Shown piece by piece: positions 1 through 7,844 of a stretch of DNA of 44,462 nt (its first letter is position 1; the number at the start of each line of letters is the position of its first letter). A program made the position numbers and the translations under genes. Below the pieces are notes generated by a model. That model searched no databases, was not told the origin of the DNA, and saw only the letters and a program-made list of their open reading frames with translations. This DNA comes from an uncultured Acidobacteriota bacterium. GTDB taxonomy: Bacteria > Acidobacteriota > Thermoanaerobaculia > UBA5066. Where the stretch lies: contig CAIMWE010000138.1 in NCBI GenBank assembly GCA_903845115.1, positions 1 through 44,462 of the forward strand, in the 5' to 3' direction.

Positions 1-2
1 GG

Positions 3-1514
3 ATGGGAGGCCCCTCGGGCGGCGCCGGCGGCGGGGGTGACGTAACCCAGGAATGGGGCGTCGTCCGCGGCTCGCTCCGCCAGACGCTCGTCGTCCCGGC
101 GGTCGCGCGCTCGCAGGGGATGAACGACGCCTTCTGGCGGACCGACCTCGTCCTCCGCAATCCATCCTCCGAGCCGGTCTCGGTCTTCTGCTCCATGGCC
201 CGGAACGGAGCGCCAGGCCCGGTCCCCGGCGGTCCGGGGACGTCCCTCGTGACGATCGACCTCCTGCCCAACGAGATCCGGGTCGTCCCGGACCTCGTCA
301 AGACACTCTTCGGCCTGGAAAGCGGCCACGGAGCCCTCTTCCTCTCCCCCGACGGCTCCTCCTCGGTAGAAGCGACGACCCGTACCTACACGACGACCTC
401 CGCCGGGAGTGTCGGGATGGGCGTCGGCGCCGTGGACTTCTACACCGCGGTCGGGCCCGGATTCCCGATCACCTTCTCGGGCGCCCTGCAGGGGAGCGGA
501 TTCCACACCAACGTCTCGGCCACAGACACGAGCAGCCGGGGAGCGACCATCCACATCACGGTCCCCGCCTCCCCCGACGGGGCCCCCTCCTTCTCGGGAG
601 ACTTCTCCACTCCTGCGGCGGGGCCTCTTCAGGTCAGCGACGTCGCCGGCTGGATGGGCGTTCCGTGGTCCCGGACCTCCGCCGTCCGGTTCGAGGCCAC
701 GTCGGGCTCGGCCATCCCGTTCCTCGTCGTCATCGACGACCGGACGAACGACCCGACCTACTTCCCGCCCGACCTCCCGACCTCGGTCGTACGGACGATC
801 CCGGCCATCGTTCACGCCGACGGCGCCGAAGGGGCGGTCTTCCGGAGCGACCTCTTCCTCTACAACCCCTCGAGCCAGATCCGTACCGTGAACCTGGCGG
901 GGAAGCTCTGGAACGAGGCGGGAGACGAGAAGGTCGTGACGCTCACCCTCCTCGCGGGGGAATCCCGCCGGATCGTCGACCCGCTCCAGGTCATCTTCGG
1001 GAAAAGCGGGGTCGCGAGGCTCCGCCTCCTCTCGCCGTCGTTCGCGGGGGCCGGGTCGCCCCCGCTCGACAACGTCCGTGTCACCTCCCGGACCTACTCC
1101 GTCGACCCCTCTGGAGCCACCCGCGGCCTTCCGCTCCCGCCCCTCAACTCGTTCCAGTCGGCCGGTTCCGGCGACACGCTGGAGATCCTCGGGCCGGTCG
1201 GCGGGGCGGCCTTCCGGACGAACCTCTCGCTCGTGGAACTCTCACTCCCGCCCACGACCCCGTCCACCGTGAACGTCCGGGTCGAGATCCTGAACGAGAA
1301 GGGGGCCCAGATCGACGCCTTCACCGCCGCCCTCCCGGTGGCCGGAGGGATGCAGCTGAACGACCTCTTCCGCTCGCGCGGCCTCGGCGACGGGCCTGTC
1401 GCGGCGCTGATCCGCGTCTCGCCCGCGGGAGGGATGGTCGGCGCCTACGCCACCACGATCGACAACGGCACCAACGACCCGACCTACTTCGCCGCGAACC
1501 TGGGGGCGAAGTAG
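3..1514 (+). CDS. Secreted/surface repeat protein, C-terminal part (5' end outside window)
   Basis: The reading frame is open from the window edge, so this is probably the C-terminal 503 residues of a longer protein; the ATG at position 3 has no visible upstream region. It shows three related beta-rich modules. Each carries a version of FWRTDLVLRNPSS, VFRSDLFLYNPSS or AFRTNLSLVEL, and two end in TNDPTYFPPDLP or TNDPTYFAANLG. No transmembrane segment or catalytic motif is visible. The Gly/Ser/Thr-rich composition and repeats fit an extracellular adhesive or stalk-like C-terminal region. I infer export; the signal peptide would lie upstream of the window. No function can be assigned from the sequence. 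Confidence 0.75.
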   Translation: MGGPSGGAGGGGDVTQEWGVVRGSLRQTLVVPAVARSQGMNDAFWRTDLVLRNPSSEPVSVFCSMARNGAPGPVPGGPGTSLVTIDLLPNEIRVVPDLVKTLFGLESGHGALFLSPDGSSSVEATTRTYTTTSAGSVGMGVGAVDFYTAVGPGFPITFSGALQGSGFHTNVSATDTSSRGATIHITVPASPDGAPSFSGDFSTPAAGPLQVSDVAGWMGVPWSRTSAVRFEATSGSAIPFLVVIDDRTNDPTYFPPDLPTSVVRTIPAIVHADGAEGAVFRSDLFLYNPSSQIRTVNLAGKLWNEAGDEKVVTLTLLAGESRRIVDPLQVIFGKSGVARLRLLSPSFAGAGSPPLDNVRVTSRTYSVDPSGATRGLPLPPLNSFQSAGSGDTLEILGPVGGAAFRTNLSLVELSLPPTTPSTVNVRVEILNEKGAQIDAFTAALPVAGGMQLNDLFRSRGLGDGPVAALIRVSPAGGMVGAYATTIDNGTNDPTYFAANLGAK

Positions 1515-1759
1515 GGAGCGGCGAATCGAACCGGGCTCCCGCCGGGAGAGCCTCGGCCGGTCCGGCGCCGAAGGCCGGTCCGACCTGTTGCTTTGGCGCG
1601 TATCCGACCGACTGCGCCAGCACGATCGCCTGGTCCGGCCGCAGCTCCAGCTTCGGGCCGAGCGCGTCCATGCTCACCCAGTCCATGTTGCCGGGGCCCG
1701 CCGCCACGCCCGGCCAGCAGCGGGGAGATCGCGGTAGAGTCGAGCGCGGAGGCAAGGAA
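1515..1759. other. Intergenic region with possible gene remnant on minus strand
   Basis: This is a 245-bp gap between the repeat protein and the MaoC gene. It holds a direct duplication of GGCCGGTCCG near 1558-1586. On the minus strand, from about 1686 to 1570, the translation looks protein-like (it includes DALGPKLELRPDQAIVLAQ) but has no proper end: the frame runs antisense into the repeat-protein gene. A decayed gene fragment is possible but weakly supported. No clear promoter or terminator is seen. Confidence 0.25.
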
Positions 1760-2185
1760 ATGGAAGTGACAGATCGGAAGAAGCTCGTCGTCGGAGAGAG
1801 CGCGTCGCTCGTCAAGGTCGTCGATGGAACGGCCATCGACCTCTTCGCGGAGGCGACCGGGGACCGGAACTCGATCCACCTCGAGGAAGCCGCGGCCCGG
1901 GCGGCCGGTTTCGAGGGACGGATCGCTCACGGGATGTACTCCGCTTCCCTGGTCTCGCAGGTCCTCGGGATGCAGCTTCCGGGGCCGGGCACGATCTACC
2001 TGGGCCAGCAGATCCGATTCGGCGTTCCCGTGCGCATGGGCGACACGCTCGAGGTGACGGTGGAGGTCAAGTCGATCCGGCCCGACAAGCCGATCGTCAC
2101 CCTGGAGACCAGGTGCCGGAACCAGAAGGACGAGGATGTCCTGACGGGAGAGGCCGTCGTGAAGGTGGCCCGGGACCGCTGCTGA
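1760..2185 (+). CDS. MaoC-like (R)-specific enoyl-CoA hydratase (PhaJ-type)
   Basis: This 141-aa single hot-dog domain protein has the length of PhaJ-type (R)-specific enoyl-CoA hydratases. The hydratase-2 motif is clear: EATGDRNSIH supplies the catalytic D35-x4-H40 pair, followed by the conserved GRIAHGMYSASLVS helix. Known members add water to trans-2-enoyl-CoA to give (R)-3-hydroxyacyl-CoA, linking beta-oxidation with polyester or fatty-acid synthesis; the substrate here is not known. The start ATG at 1760 is preceded by GGAGGCAAGGAA, a good Shine-Dalgarno region. The gene stands alone, converging on the serine hydrolase 34 bp downstream, with no polyester synthase nearby. Confidence 0.85.
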   Translation: MEVTDRKKLVVGESASLVKVVDGTAIDLFAEATGDRNSIHLEEAAARAAGFEGRIAHGMYSASLVSQVLGMQLPGPGTIYLGQQIRFGVPVRMGDTLEVTVEVKSIRPDKPIVTLETRCRNQKDEDVLTGEAVVKVARDRC

Positions 2186-2219
2186 CTCCGGAGCGGGGGG
2201 CTGCCGCCCGGCCCTCCCG

Positions 2220-3779
2220 TTACGGCTTCCCGGACACGCGGGGCAGCGAGACGTCGAAGATCCTCAGGGCATCGACTCGACCGGCAGCGTCGAAGGTGAA
2301 CTGGACCGTCTCCTCGAGGTTGTCGGGCTCACCGACCTTCCAGAGAAACGTGTCGAGGACCTGGTGGGTGAGCGGCGCCCGCATCCGGTTCCAGCGAAGC
2401 GCCAGCATCCCGTCGTCGACGGCCACCGTCATCGCCCCGTGGGAGAGGTTCCGGTAGGTGCCTGCATAGGAGGTCAGGTCGAGCGACGGGTTCGTTTCCG
2501 GCGTCCGGCTCGCCTCCTGCGCCCTCTTCCTCGCCTCGCTCCGCGCCTTCCCCTTCGCCTCCAGGTCCAGGTAGTAGGCATTCCAGTCGCGGGACGGGGC
2601 GCCCGCCACGATCAGGTCGTAGAGGCCGTTCCGCAGGGCCAGCAGCGCCTGGGCCCTCCCGGCGTTCGTCAGGAGGACGAAGCCCACGGAGCGCTTCGGC
2701 AGGAGGTCGACGCGGGCGCGGAAGCCGTTGAGGGAACCGGTGCGGGTGACGAGCAGCTCTCCCCGATGGTCCTGGATCACCCAGGCCATCCCGTGCGCCA
2801 TCAAGTTCGTCTCGGGGTTGCTCGCCCGGGTCGACTCCTCCAGGCGGATCACGATCTGCGGCGACTTCGTCTCCTCGAGCGCCTCCGCCGAGACGAACCG
2901 CTTTCCGTCGATCGTCCCGTTCCCGAGCTGGAAGTGGACCCATCGGGCGAGGTCCCGCGCGGTCGAGTTCACCGTGCCGGCCGGCCCGAGCGGCTCGTTC
3001 GGGATCGGGATCTGGGGGACGATCCGGCCGTCCTCGGCCACCTTGTGTCCGGCGGCCCGGTCCTCGGCCCCGAGCCACTCGGCCTCGCTGACACCGGTCC
3101 CGGACATCCCGAGCGGCGCGAAGATCCTCGCCCGGACCAGGGTCTCCCACGGCGTCCTCGCCGCCGACGCCGCCGCCTCCCCCGCGGCCATCAGCATGAT
3201 GTTGTTGTAGCCGTACTGCGAGCGGAAGGGGCGCGCCAGGGGGAGGAACGCGGCCCGGCGAATCACCTCTTCCCGGCTCCAGGGCGAGTCGTCCCACAGC
3301 TCGTCGTGCTCGGCCAGGCCGGTCCTGTGGGAGACCAGGTCGCGCAGGGTGACGAGCGAGTCGGCGCAGGGGTCGGAGAGCCGGAAGTAGTCGAGGTGGG
3401 CGCGGACCGGGTCGTCCCAGCGCAGCTTCTTCTCGTCCACCAGCATCGCCATCAGCGTGGTCGTGAACGCCTTCGTCGCGGAGCCGATCTGGAAGCGCGT
3501 GTCGGGCCCCACCGGCTCCTTCCCGTCCAGGGTCCTGACGCCATAGCCCTTCAGGGCAACGACCCGGTCGTGGTCGACGATCGCGATGGCCAGCCCCGGC
3601 AGCTGCCACCGCTCCATCGTCGCGGCAACGAGCCGGTCGACGGCAGCGGAGTCGAACGGGGAGCGGTCGGCGGCCTTCGTTTCCCGGGCGGACGCTTCCG
3701 GGGCGGGAATTGGCGCCGGCTGAGACGCCGAGACGCCGGACAGGGCCAGGACCGCAAGGAATCCACGGAGTGGCTTCAT
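2220..3779 (-). CDS. Secreted serine beta-lactamase-like hydrolase (class C/DD-peptidase fold)
   Basis: This 519-aa protein begins with an N-terminal signal peptide (basic MKPLR, then a hydrophobic stretch ending near SAS). The beta-lactamase/esterase fold follows. The nucleophile motif SATK is at about residues 100-103, the Tyr motif is YGYNN, and RTGSLNGF stands in the position of the usual KTG/HTG triad. The last ~100 residues resemble a DUF3471-type beta domain (SYAGTYRNLSHGAM...). Family members are periplasmic or extracellular D-amino-acid peptidases or esterases; few are true beta-lactamases, so drug resistance should not be assumed. It is monocistronic. A -10-like TATCAT ends exactly 6 nt before the ATG, suggesting a leaderless transcript. 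Confidence 0.85.
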   Translation of the reverse strand: MKPLRGFLAVLALSGVSASQPAPIPAPEASARETKAADRSPFDSAAVDRLVAATMERWQLPGLAIAIVDHDRVVALKGYGVRTLDGKEPVGPDTRFQIGSATKAFTTTLMAMLVDEKKLRWDDPVRAHLDYFRLSDPCADSLVTLRDLVSHRTGLAEHDELWDDSPWSREEVIRRAAFLPLARPFRSQYGYNNIMLMAAGEAAASAARTPWETLVRARIFAPLGMSGTGVSEAEWLGAEDRAAGHKVAEDGRIVPQIPIPNEPLGPAGTVNSTARDLARWVHFQLGNGTIDGKRFVSAEALEETKSPQIVIRLEESTRASNPETNLMAHGMAWVIQDHRGELLVTRTGSLNGFRARVDLLPKRSVGFVLLTNAGRAQALLALRNGLYDLIVAGAPSRDWNAYYLDLEAKGKARSEARKRAQEASRTPETNPSLDLTSYAGTYRNLSHGAMTVAVDDGMLALRWNRMRAPLTHQVLDTFLWKVGEPDNLEETVQFTFDAAGRVDALRIFDVSLPRVSGKP

Positions 3780-3785
3780 CCCCGG

Positions 3786-3791
3786 ATGATA
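3786..3791 (-). promoter_or_regulatory. -10-like TATCAT six nt before the serine hydrolase ATG
   Basis: On the minus strand TATCAT matches the sigma-70 -10 consensus at 5 of 6 bases. It is followed by CCGGGG and then the ATG, which places the expected +1 at or next to the start codon. The -35 region is weak. CCGGGG could also act as a poor ribosome-binding site. Confidence 0.4.
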
Positions 3792-3837
3792 TCCAGGGAC
3801 CGGCTCGCCGAATCCAGTCGCCCGGGCGGCCGCCCGA

Positions 3838-4183
3838 AGTACCCCGCTCCCTAAATACGATGACGTGCGTTCGGAGCGCCGCGCGGCCAGGTGGGAGGCG
3901 TCGCGACGAACGTGGCCGTCCGACCTCGGAGGAGCGACAACAAAGCAGACGGCCGCGCGCCGCCCGAACCCATCGAGCCTTCCCGTCTAAAACAGCGCCC
4001 CAGCCAGTGGAGGGAGCAGGGGGCGGCGAGTAGCGCCCCCCGGAGAGAGCGCAAGGCGGCTGCGGGCGATTTCTGCGTTGCGCCTCCTCGGCGGAGAGCC
4101 AACTCCAGCCTGCGTCGGCGCGCCTTGAAAGCGCCTCGCAGGCGCCATGCGCGCACGTCACTGTATTTGTGGGGCGGGGTACT
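3838..4183. mobile_element. MITE-like non-autonomous element with terminal inverted repeats
   Basis: The 492-bp gap between the serine hydrolase and the GNAT gene contains a 346-bp segment bounded by inverted repeats. The left end (3838-3869) begins AGTACCCCGC and contains AAATAC then TGACGTGCG. The right end (4152-4183, reverse complement) reads the same way, ungapped, with about 27 of 32 bases identical. Weaker complementarity continues for another ~11 bases. No credible ORF lies inside, and no target-site duplication is evident at the ends. The interior has several short GC-rich hairpins. This fits a MITE or REP-derived element moved in trans; I cannot name the transposase family. Confidence 0.6.
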
Positions 4184-4271
4184 AAGCCGCCTCGGCGTCC
4201 TCCCCCTCCCCGCCGCCGCCATCCGCTCGAGCCGCCGTCCGAGCCGTTCGCGTCCCTTGCTCCTGTTCCCT

Positions 4272-5345
4272 TCAGGCGTGGGGTCCGGCCGCGAGGGCCT
4301 GGACCGCCCGGTGGTCCTCCCGGACCAGCTCCAGGAGCCGGAACGCCCGCTCGCGGTACAGCTTGATCCGGTCGAATCCGGGCGCGTGGGTCAGCTTCTG
4401 GAGGACCAGCGCGTCGTGGTCGAACCAGCGCGGGAAGTACCCGGACAGGAAGTAGCCCCGCGGACGGAAGACCGCCGCCGCGTGTCCGGCCCACGGCTCG
4501 TGAAGGGAGACGAAGAGCTGCCGGACGCCGAGCCCTTCGCGCTCGGCGCGCTCCTCCAGCAGCGCCGCCTCCTCCTCGAGGTCGGCGCCGACCGAGGAGA
4601 GGTTGGCCCGGAGGACGCCGGCCCCCGCGTAGGAGGTGGCCGACATCGCGGTCCGCGATCCCGGCGGAGGGGCCGCCGTCGATCCCTCGACCGCCCGGTC
4701 GATCCCGCACCCCTCGACGAGGAACCTGGCCGGGTCGAGGTAGACGGGGGAGACGAAGAGCCTCTGCGGGCGGTCGCAAAAAGTCCTGGTGCACATGACG
4801 ACGCTCACCCGGTCGGGGGCCCCCTCTCGCGCGAGCGCCCCCTCCGGCATCAGGTCGACCTCGATCCCGGTGTCGTTGCACCCGAGAATCCCGGTCATCT
4901 TCTGGAGGCTCGTGTGGTTCGCGACCGCTTCGCCGTAGGCCGCGTCGATCGGGAGCGTCGGCGCGATCTCGTCGAGGAGGATCTGCTGGATCCGGAGCGC
5001 GAGCCCCCCGCGGCGGTAGGCCGGGATCACGGCCCCCTGGCCCAGCTCGGGGAGACCCGGGTGGGGAGCCGAGCTCCGGTAGAGGGCCACGTGCCCGACG
5101 ACGTCTCCGGAGGGGGTCCGCGCCACGACGCTGACGGTCGTCCCGTCGGCGTTTGCCGCGATCAGCCGCTCCGGGACGTAGGGGATCTCGGCCGGATAGC
5201 CGTCGCCGTAGATCTCGTGAAAGACGCGCGCGACTCCCCACGCGTCCTCGGGGCGGAACCTCCCGATCTCGACCGGCTGGCCCGGCGTGACCTCCCGGGG
5301 TTCGGACTCGATCCGCTGGATGGCCTCGGCCTTCGACATCGTCAT
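4272..5345 (-). CDS. Two-domain GNAT-family acyltransferase-like protein, last gene of the Mo-hydroxylase operon
   Basis: This 357-aa protein has an N-terminal GNAT domain (about residues 25-190). The acyl-CoA-binding motif is VIPAYRRGGLALRI, preceded by a central strand carrying VVARTPSGDVVGHVALY. The second half (about 200-350) looks like a degenerate GNAT repeat ending in GYFLSGYFPRWFDHDALVLQ and KLYRERAFRLLELVREDH. The ATG at 5345 follows a near-perfect AAGGAGGT site and overlaps the MFS stop by 4 bp. Its layout parallels the C-terminal part of the RsbW-like/GNAT fusion at the other end of the operon, so the two are probably paralogs. The acyl donor and acceptor are unknown; modification of the operon's small-molecule product is an inference. 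Confidence 0.75.
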   Translation of the reverse strand: MTMSKAEAIQRIESEPREVTPGQPVEIGRFRPEDAWGVARVFHEIYGDGYPAEIPYVPERLIAANADGTTVSVVARTPSGDVVGHVALYRSSAPHPGLPELGQGAVIPAYRRGGLALRIQQILLDEIAPTLPIDAAYGEAVANHTSLQKMTGILGCNDTGIEVDLMPEGALAREGAPDRVSVVMCTRTFCDRPQRLFVSPVYLDPARFLVEGCGIDRAVEGSTAAPPPGSRTAMSATSYAGAGVLRANLSSVGADLEEEAALLEERAEREGLGVRQLFVSLHEPWAGHAAAVFRPRGYFLSGYFPRWFDHDALVLQKLTHAPGFDRIKLYRERAFRLLELVREDHRAVQALAAGPHA

Positions 5346-6520
5346 GGGGACCTCCTTGGAACGGGAACGGGATGGGGGCGGAATGCCGCCGCGGCGGCCC
5401 CCGCCGCGGAGAGCGCCGCACAGCCGCCGAAGAGAAGGGGATAGCCGCCCGTCTGGAGGAAGGGTCCCCCCAGGGCGGGGCCGACGAAGAAGCCGGCCTG
5501 GAAGACCGCCATGCCGAGGTTGGTGTTGAGCGGGCGGAGGTGCGGCGGGGAGACGTCGAAGAGGTAGCCGGAGAGGAGCGGCATCGCGACCCCCCACGAG
5601 AGGCCGAGGACGACCGCGACGCCGAGGAACGGCGCCGGTCCCGTCGCCCGGGGGAGGAGGACGAAGCCGGCTGAGATCGCGGCGAGGGCGACGGCGAGCC
5701 CCTTTCGCTTGTCGACGCGGTCCAGGAGCTTCCCCCCCGCGACGCGGACCCCCGCCTCGGCGGCGGTGGAGACGGTCAGGAAGAGGCCGGGGTTCGCGAT
5801 CCCCGCGCCGATCCCCCAGCCGTTGAGGAAGGCGAAGACCGCCCCGTAGGCGCTCCAGACCACGAGCGAGAGGAGGAGGTCGAGCCGGACCGGCCCGCTC
5901 CGGAGGTTCTCCCGGAGCTCTGCCGCGGTCGGAGCTGGCGGCGCGCCGGCGGCGGAGACCGGCCGGAAGAGGAGGGCGAGCGGGAGCGCCCCGAGGGTCG
6001 CCACCCCGAGCCACGCGAGCGCGGGGCCGAAGCCGCCGAGCGCCCTCTCCACCGGAGCGAAGAGCGGCGGGACGAGGGCGTACGGGACCAGGAGGATGAC
6101 CGACATCCAGCCGAACGCTTCCGCGCTCCGCCCCTCGGGGATGCCGGCGACGAAACGGGCGGTCACCGCGGTCAGGAGGACGGCGTAAGCGGCGCCGTGC
6201 CCGACGCGCAGGAACGTCAGCGGGAGGAACCCGTCGGCCGCCCGGTAGAGGAGGAGCGCCGCCGCCGTCGCCGCCACGGCGGCGACCGAGACGCGGCGGG
6301 CGTTCCCCGCGTGCAGGAGAGGGCTGACCCCGATCCGGACCACGAGGACGGCGAGCGAGAAGACCCCGATCACGAAGCCGGCGGCCTGCTCCGTCATTCC
6401 CCGGGAGAGGAGGTCCTCGTGGAAGGGAAAGAAGGCCGCGGCGCTCACCTGGGCGAGGAAGACCACGCCCGAGACGAGGAAGAAGTCGCGCGTGAAGAGG
6501 GGCCGGGCGCCGTCGCTCAT
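5342..6520 (-). CDS. MFS transporter
   Basis: This 392-aa polytopic membrane protein has roughly twelve hydrophobic segments and the two-bundle architecture of the major facilitator superfamily. A short basic loop (HAGNARRVSV) follows the second helix at the motif-A position, and a second one (LLDRVDKRKGLAVAL) sits in the second half. It overlaps the upstream FAD-subunit gene and the downstream GNAT gene by 4 bp each, so it is co-translated with the molybdenum hydroxylase. Uptake of the hydroxylase substrate or export of an acylated or transaminated product are both plausible. The sequence does not show direction or substrate. Confidence 0.85.
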   Translation of the reverse strand: MSDGARPLFTRDFFLVSGVVFLAQVSAAAFFPFHEDLLSRGMTEQAAGFVIGVFSLAVLVVRIGVSPLLHAGNARRVSVAAVAATAAALLLYRAADGFLPLTFLRVGHGAAYAVLLTAVTARFVAGIPEGRSAEAFGWMSVILLVPYALVPPLFAPVERALGGFGPALAWLGVATLGALPLALLFRPVSAAGAPPAPTAAELRENLRSGPVRLDLLLSLVVWSAYGAVFAFLNGWGIGAGIANPGLFLTVSTAAEAGVRVAGGKLLDRVDKRKGLAVALAAISAGFVLLPRATGPAPFLGVAVVLGLSWGVAMPLLSGYLFDVSPPHLRPLNTNLGMAVFQAGFFVGPALGGPFLQTGGYPLLFGGCAALSAAGAAAAAFRPHPVPVPRRSP

Positions 6521-7365
6521 GCCGCCGGCCCGAGGAGCGACAGCCGCTCCAGCAGGAGCCCGGAGACGACGCGCCGGTAAGCGGCGCTCGCCCGGACGTC
6601 ATCGATCGGGGCGACCGCCCGCTCGACCTCCGGCGCGAGGGAGGCGAGGAGCTCCCGCGTCGGCCGCCGCCCGGCCAGGGCCGCCTCCACCTCCGGCACC
6701 CGGACCACCGTCGGGCCGACGCTCCCCCAGGCGAGCCGGGCCCTCCGGACGGTGCCGTCCTCGGCGAGGTCGAGGAGGGCCGCCAGGCTCGCCACGGCGC
6801 AGGCGAGCGCCTTGCGGCGGCCGACCTTCTCGTGGTGAGGGAGGCCGAACCCGGCGGCCTTCGGGACGGCGACGCCGAGGAGGAGCTCGCCCGGGCCGAG
6901 CCGCGTCGCCCCCGGACCGACGACGAAGTCGCCGACGGGGAGGCGCCGACGGGAGGCGCGGGTCCCGAGCTCCACCTCGGCGCCGAGGACGTACAGCGGC
7001 GGGAGCGTGTCGCCGGCGGGCGAGGCGGTAGCGACGTTTCCGCCGAGCGTCCCCATGTGCCGGACCGGCGGCGAGCCGACCGTCCTCATCGCCCGGCAGA
7101 GGAGCGGCAGCTCCCGCCGGACGAGGGGCGAGTCGAGGAGCCGGGAGTAGGTCGCCGCGGCGCCGAGGTAGAGGTGGTCCCCCCGGTCCTCGACCCGCGC
7201 GAGAGTGTCGACGCGCTCGAGGCAGAGGAGCGCCGGCGGGCTCTTCTTCCCCTCGGCGATCGCCACGAGGAGGTCGGTCCCCCCGGCGTAGGGGGCCGCT
7301 CCGGGATGCCGGTCCAGGAGGTCCCAGACCTCGTCGAGGGAGCGGGGGAGGAAGACCTCCCTCAT
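6517..7365 (-). CDS. Molybdenum hydroxylase FAD-binding (medium) subunit, XdhB/CoxM-like
   Basis: This 282-aa protein matches the medium subunit of xanthine dehydrogenase/CO dehydrogenase-type enzymes. The FAD pyrophosphate-binding loop is PYAGGTDLLVAI. The second flavin motif, RHMGTLGGNVATASPAGD, leads into a conserved PPLYVLGAEVEL strand, and a C-terminal CO_deh_flav_C-like domain follows. In the family it passes electrons from the 2Fe-2S subunit to NAD+ or another acceptor. It overlaps its neighbours by 4 bp on both sides. The subunit order (Mo, FeS, FAD) is compact, and the three together form one complete hydroxylase. Confidence 0.92.
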   Translation of the reverse strand: MREVFLPRSLDEVWDLLDRHPGAAPYAGGTDLLVAIAEGKKSPPALLCLERVDTLARVEDRGDHLYLGAAATYSRLLDSPLVRRELPLLCRAMRTVGSPPVRHMGTLGGNVATASPAGDTLPPLYVLGAEVELGTRASRRRLPVGDFVVGPGATRLGPGELLLGVAVPKAAGFGLPHHEKVGRRKALACAVASLAALLDLAEDGTVRRARLAWGSVGPTVVRVPEVEAALAGRRPTRELLASLAPEVERAVAPIDDVRASAAYRRVVSGLLLERLSLLGPAA

Positions 7366-7844
7366 CGCTTCCTCCCGGCCGGGGCACCGACGGTGGCGGC
7401 AGAGGCGGCGGCGACGGCGTCGACGATCTTGACGTAGCCGGTGCAGCGGCAGAGGTTCCCCGAGAGCCCCTCGCGGATCGCGTCCCGGTCGGGGTCCGGG
7501 TCGCGGGAGAGGAGGTCGGCGGCCGCGAGGAGCATCCCCGGCGTGCAGTAGCCGCACTGGACCGCCCCGTGCGCGGCGAACGCCTCCTGGAGCGGGTGGC
7601 TGCCGTCGGGAGAGAGTCCCTCGACCGTCGTCACCGCGCGCCCCTGCAGCTGGGCCGCGAGCATCAGGCAGGAGAGCCGGCTCTCGCCGTCGACGAGGAT
7701 CGTGCAGGCGCCGCAGTCGCCCGCCCCGCACGCCTCCTTCGTTCCCCTCAGGCCGAGCTCCTCGCGGAGGAGATCGACGACCCGGCGGTCGGGGGGGACG
7801 TCGAGCACTGCGGGGGAGCCGTTCAGGACGAAGTCGATCCTCAT
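7362..7844 (-). CDS. Molybdenum hydroxylase 2Fe-2S (small) subunit, XdhC/CoxS-like
   Basis: This 160-aa protein carries both iron-sulfur clusters typical of the small subunit. The plant-ferredoxin-type cluster is in KEACGAGDCGACTILVDG with a further Cys in SRLSC. The second cluster is in the alpha-helical domain, QCGYCTPGML and GNLCRCTGY. Its length is standard for the family. It relays electrons from the molybdopterin site to FAD. The ATG at 7844 overlaps the stop of the large subunit (ATGA), and the stop overlaps the start of the FAD subunit, so translation of the three subunits is coupled. Confidence 0.95.
   Translation of the reverse strand: MRIDFVLNGSPAVLDVPPDRRVVDLLREELGLRGTKEACGAGDCGACTILVDGESRLSCLMLAAQLQGRAVTTVEGLSPDGSHPLQEAFAAHGAVQCGYCTPGMLLAAADLLSRDPDPDRDAIREGLSGNLCRCTGYVKIVDAVAAASAATVGAPAGRKR

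Noticed and set aside
2220-3779. Calling the serine hydrolase an antibiotic-resistance beta-lactamase
   Set aside because: The SxxK and YxN motifs define a large family of esterases and peptidases, and the C-terminal DUF3471-type domain is typical of the non-resistance members.
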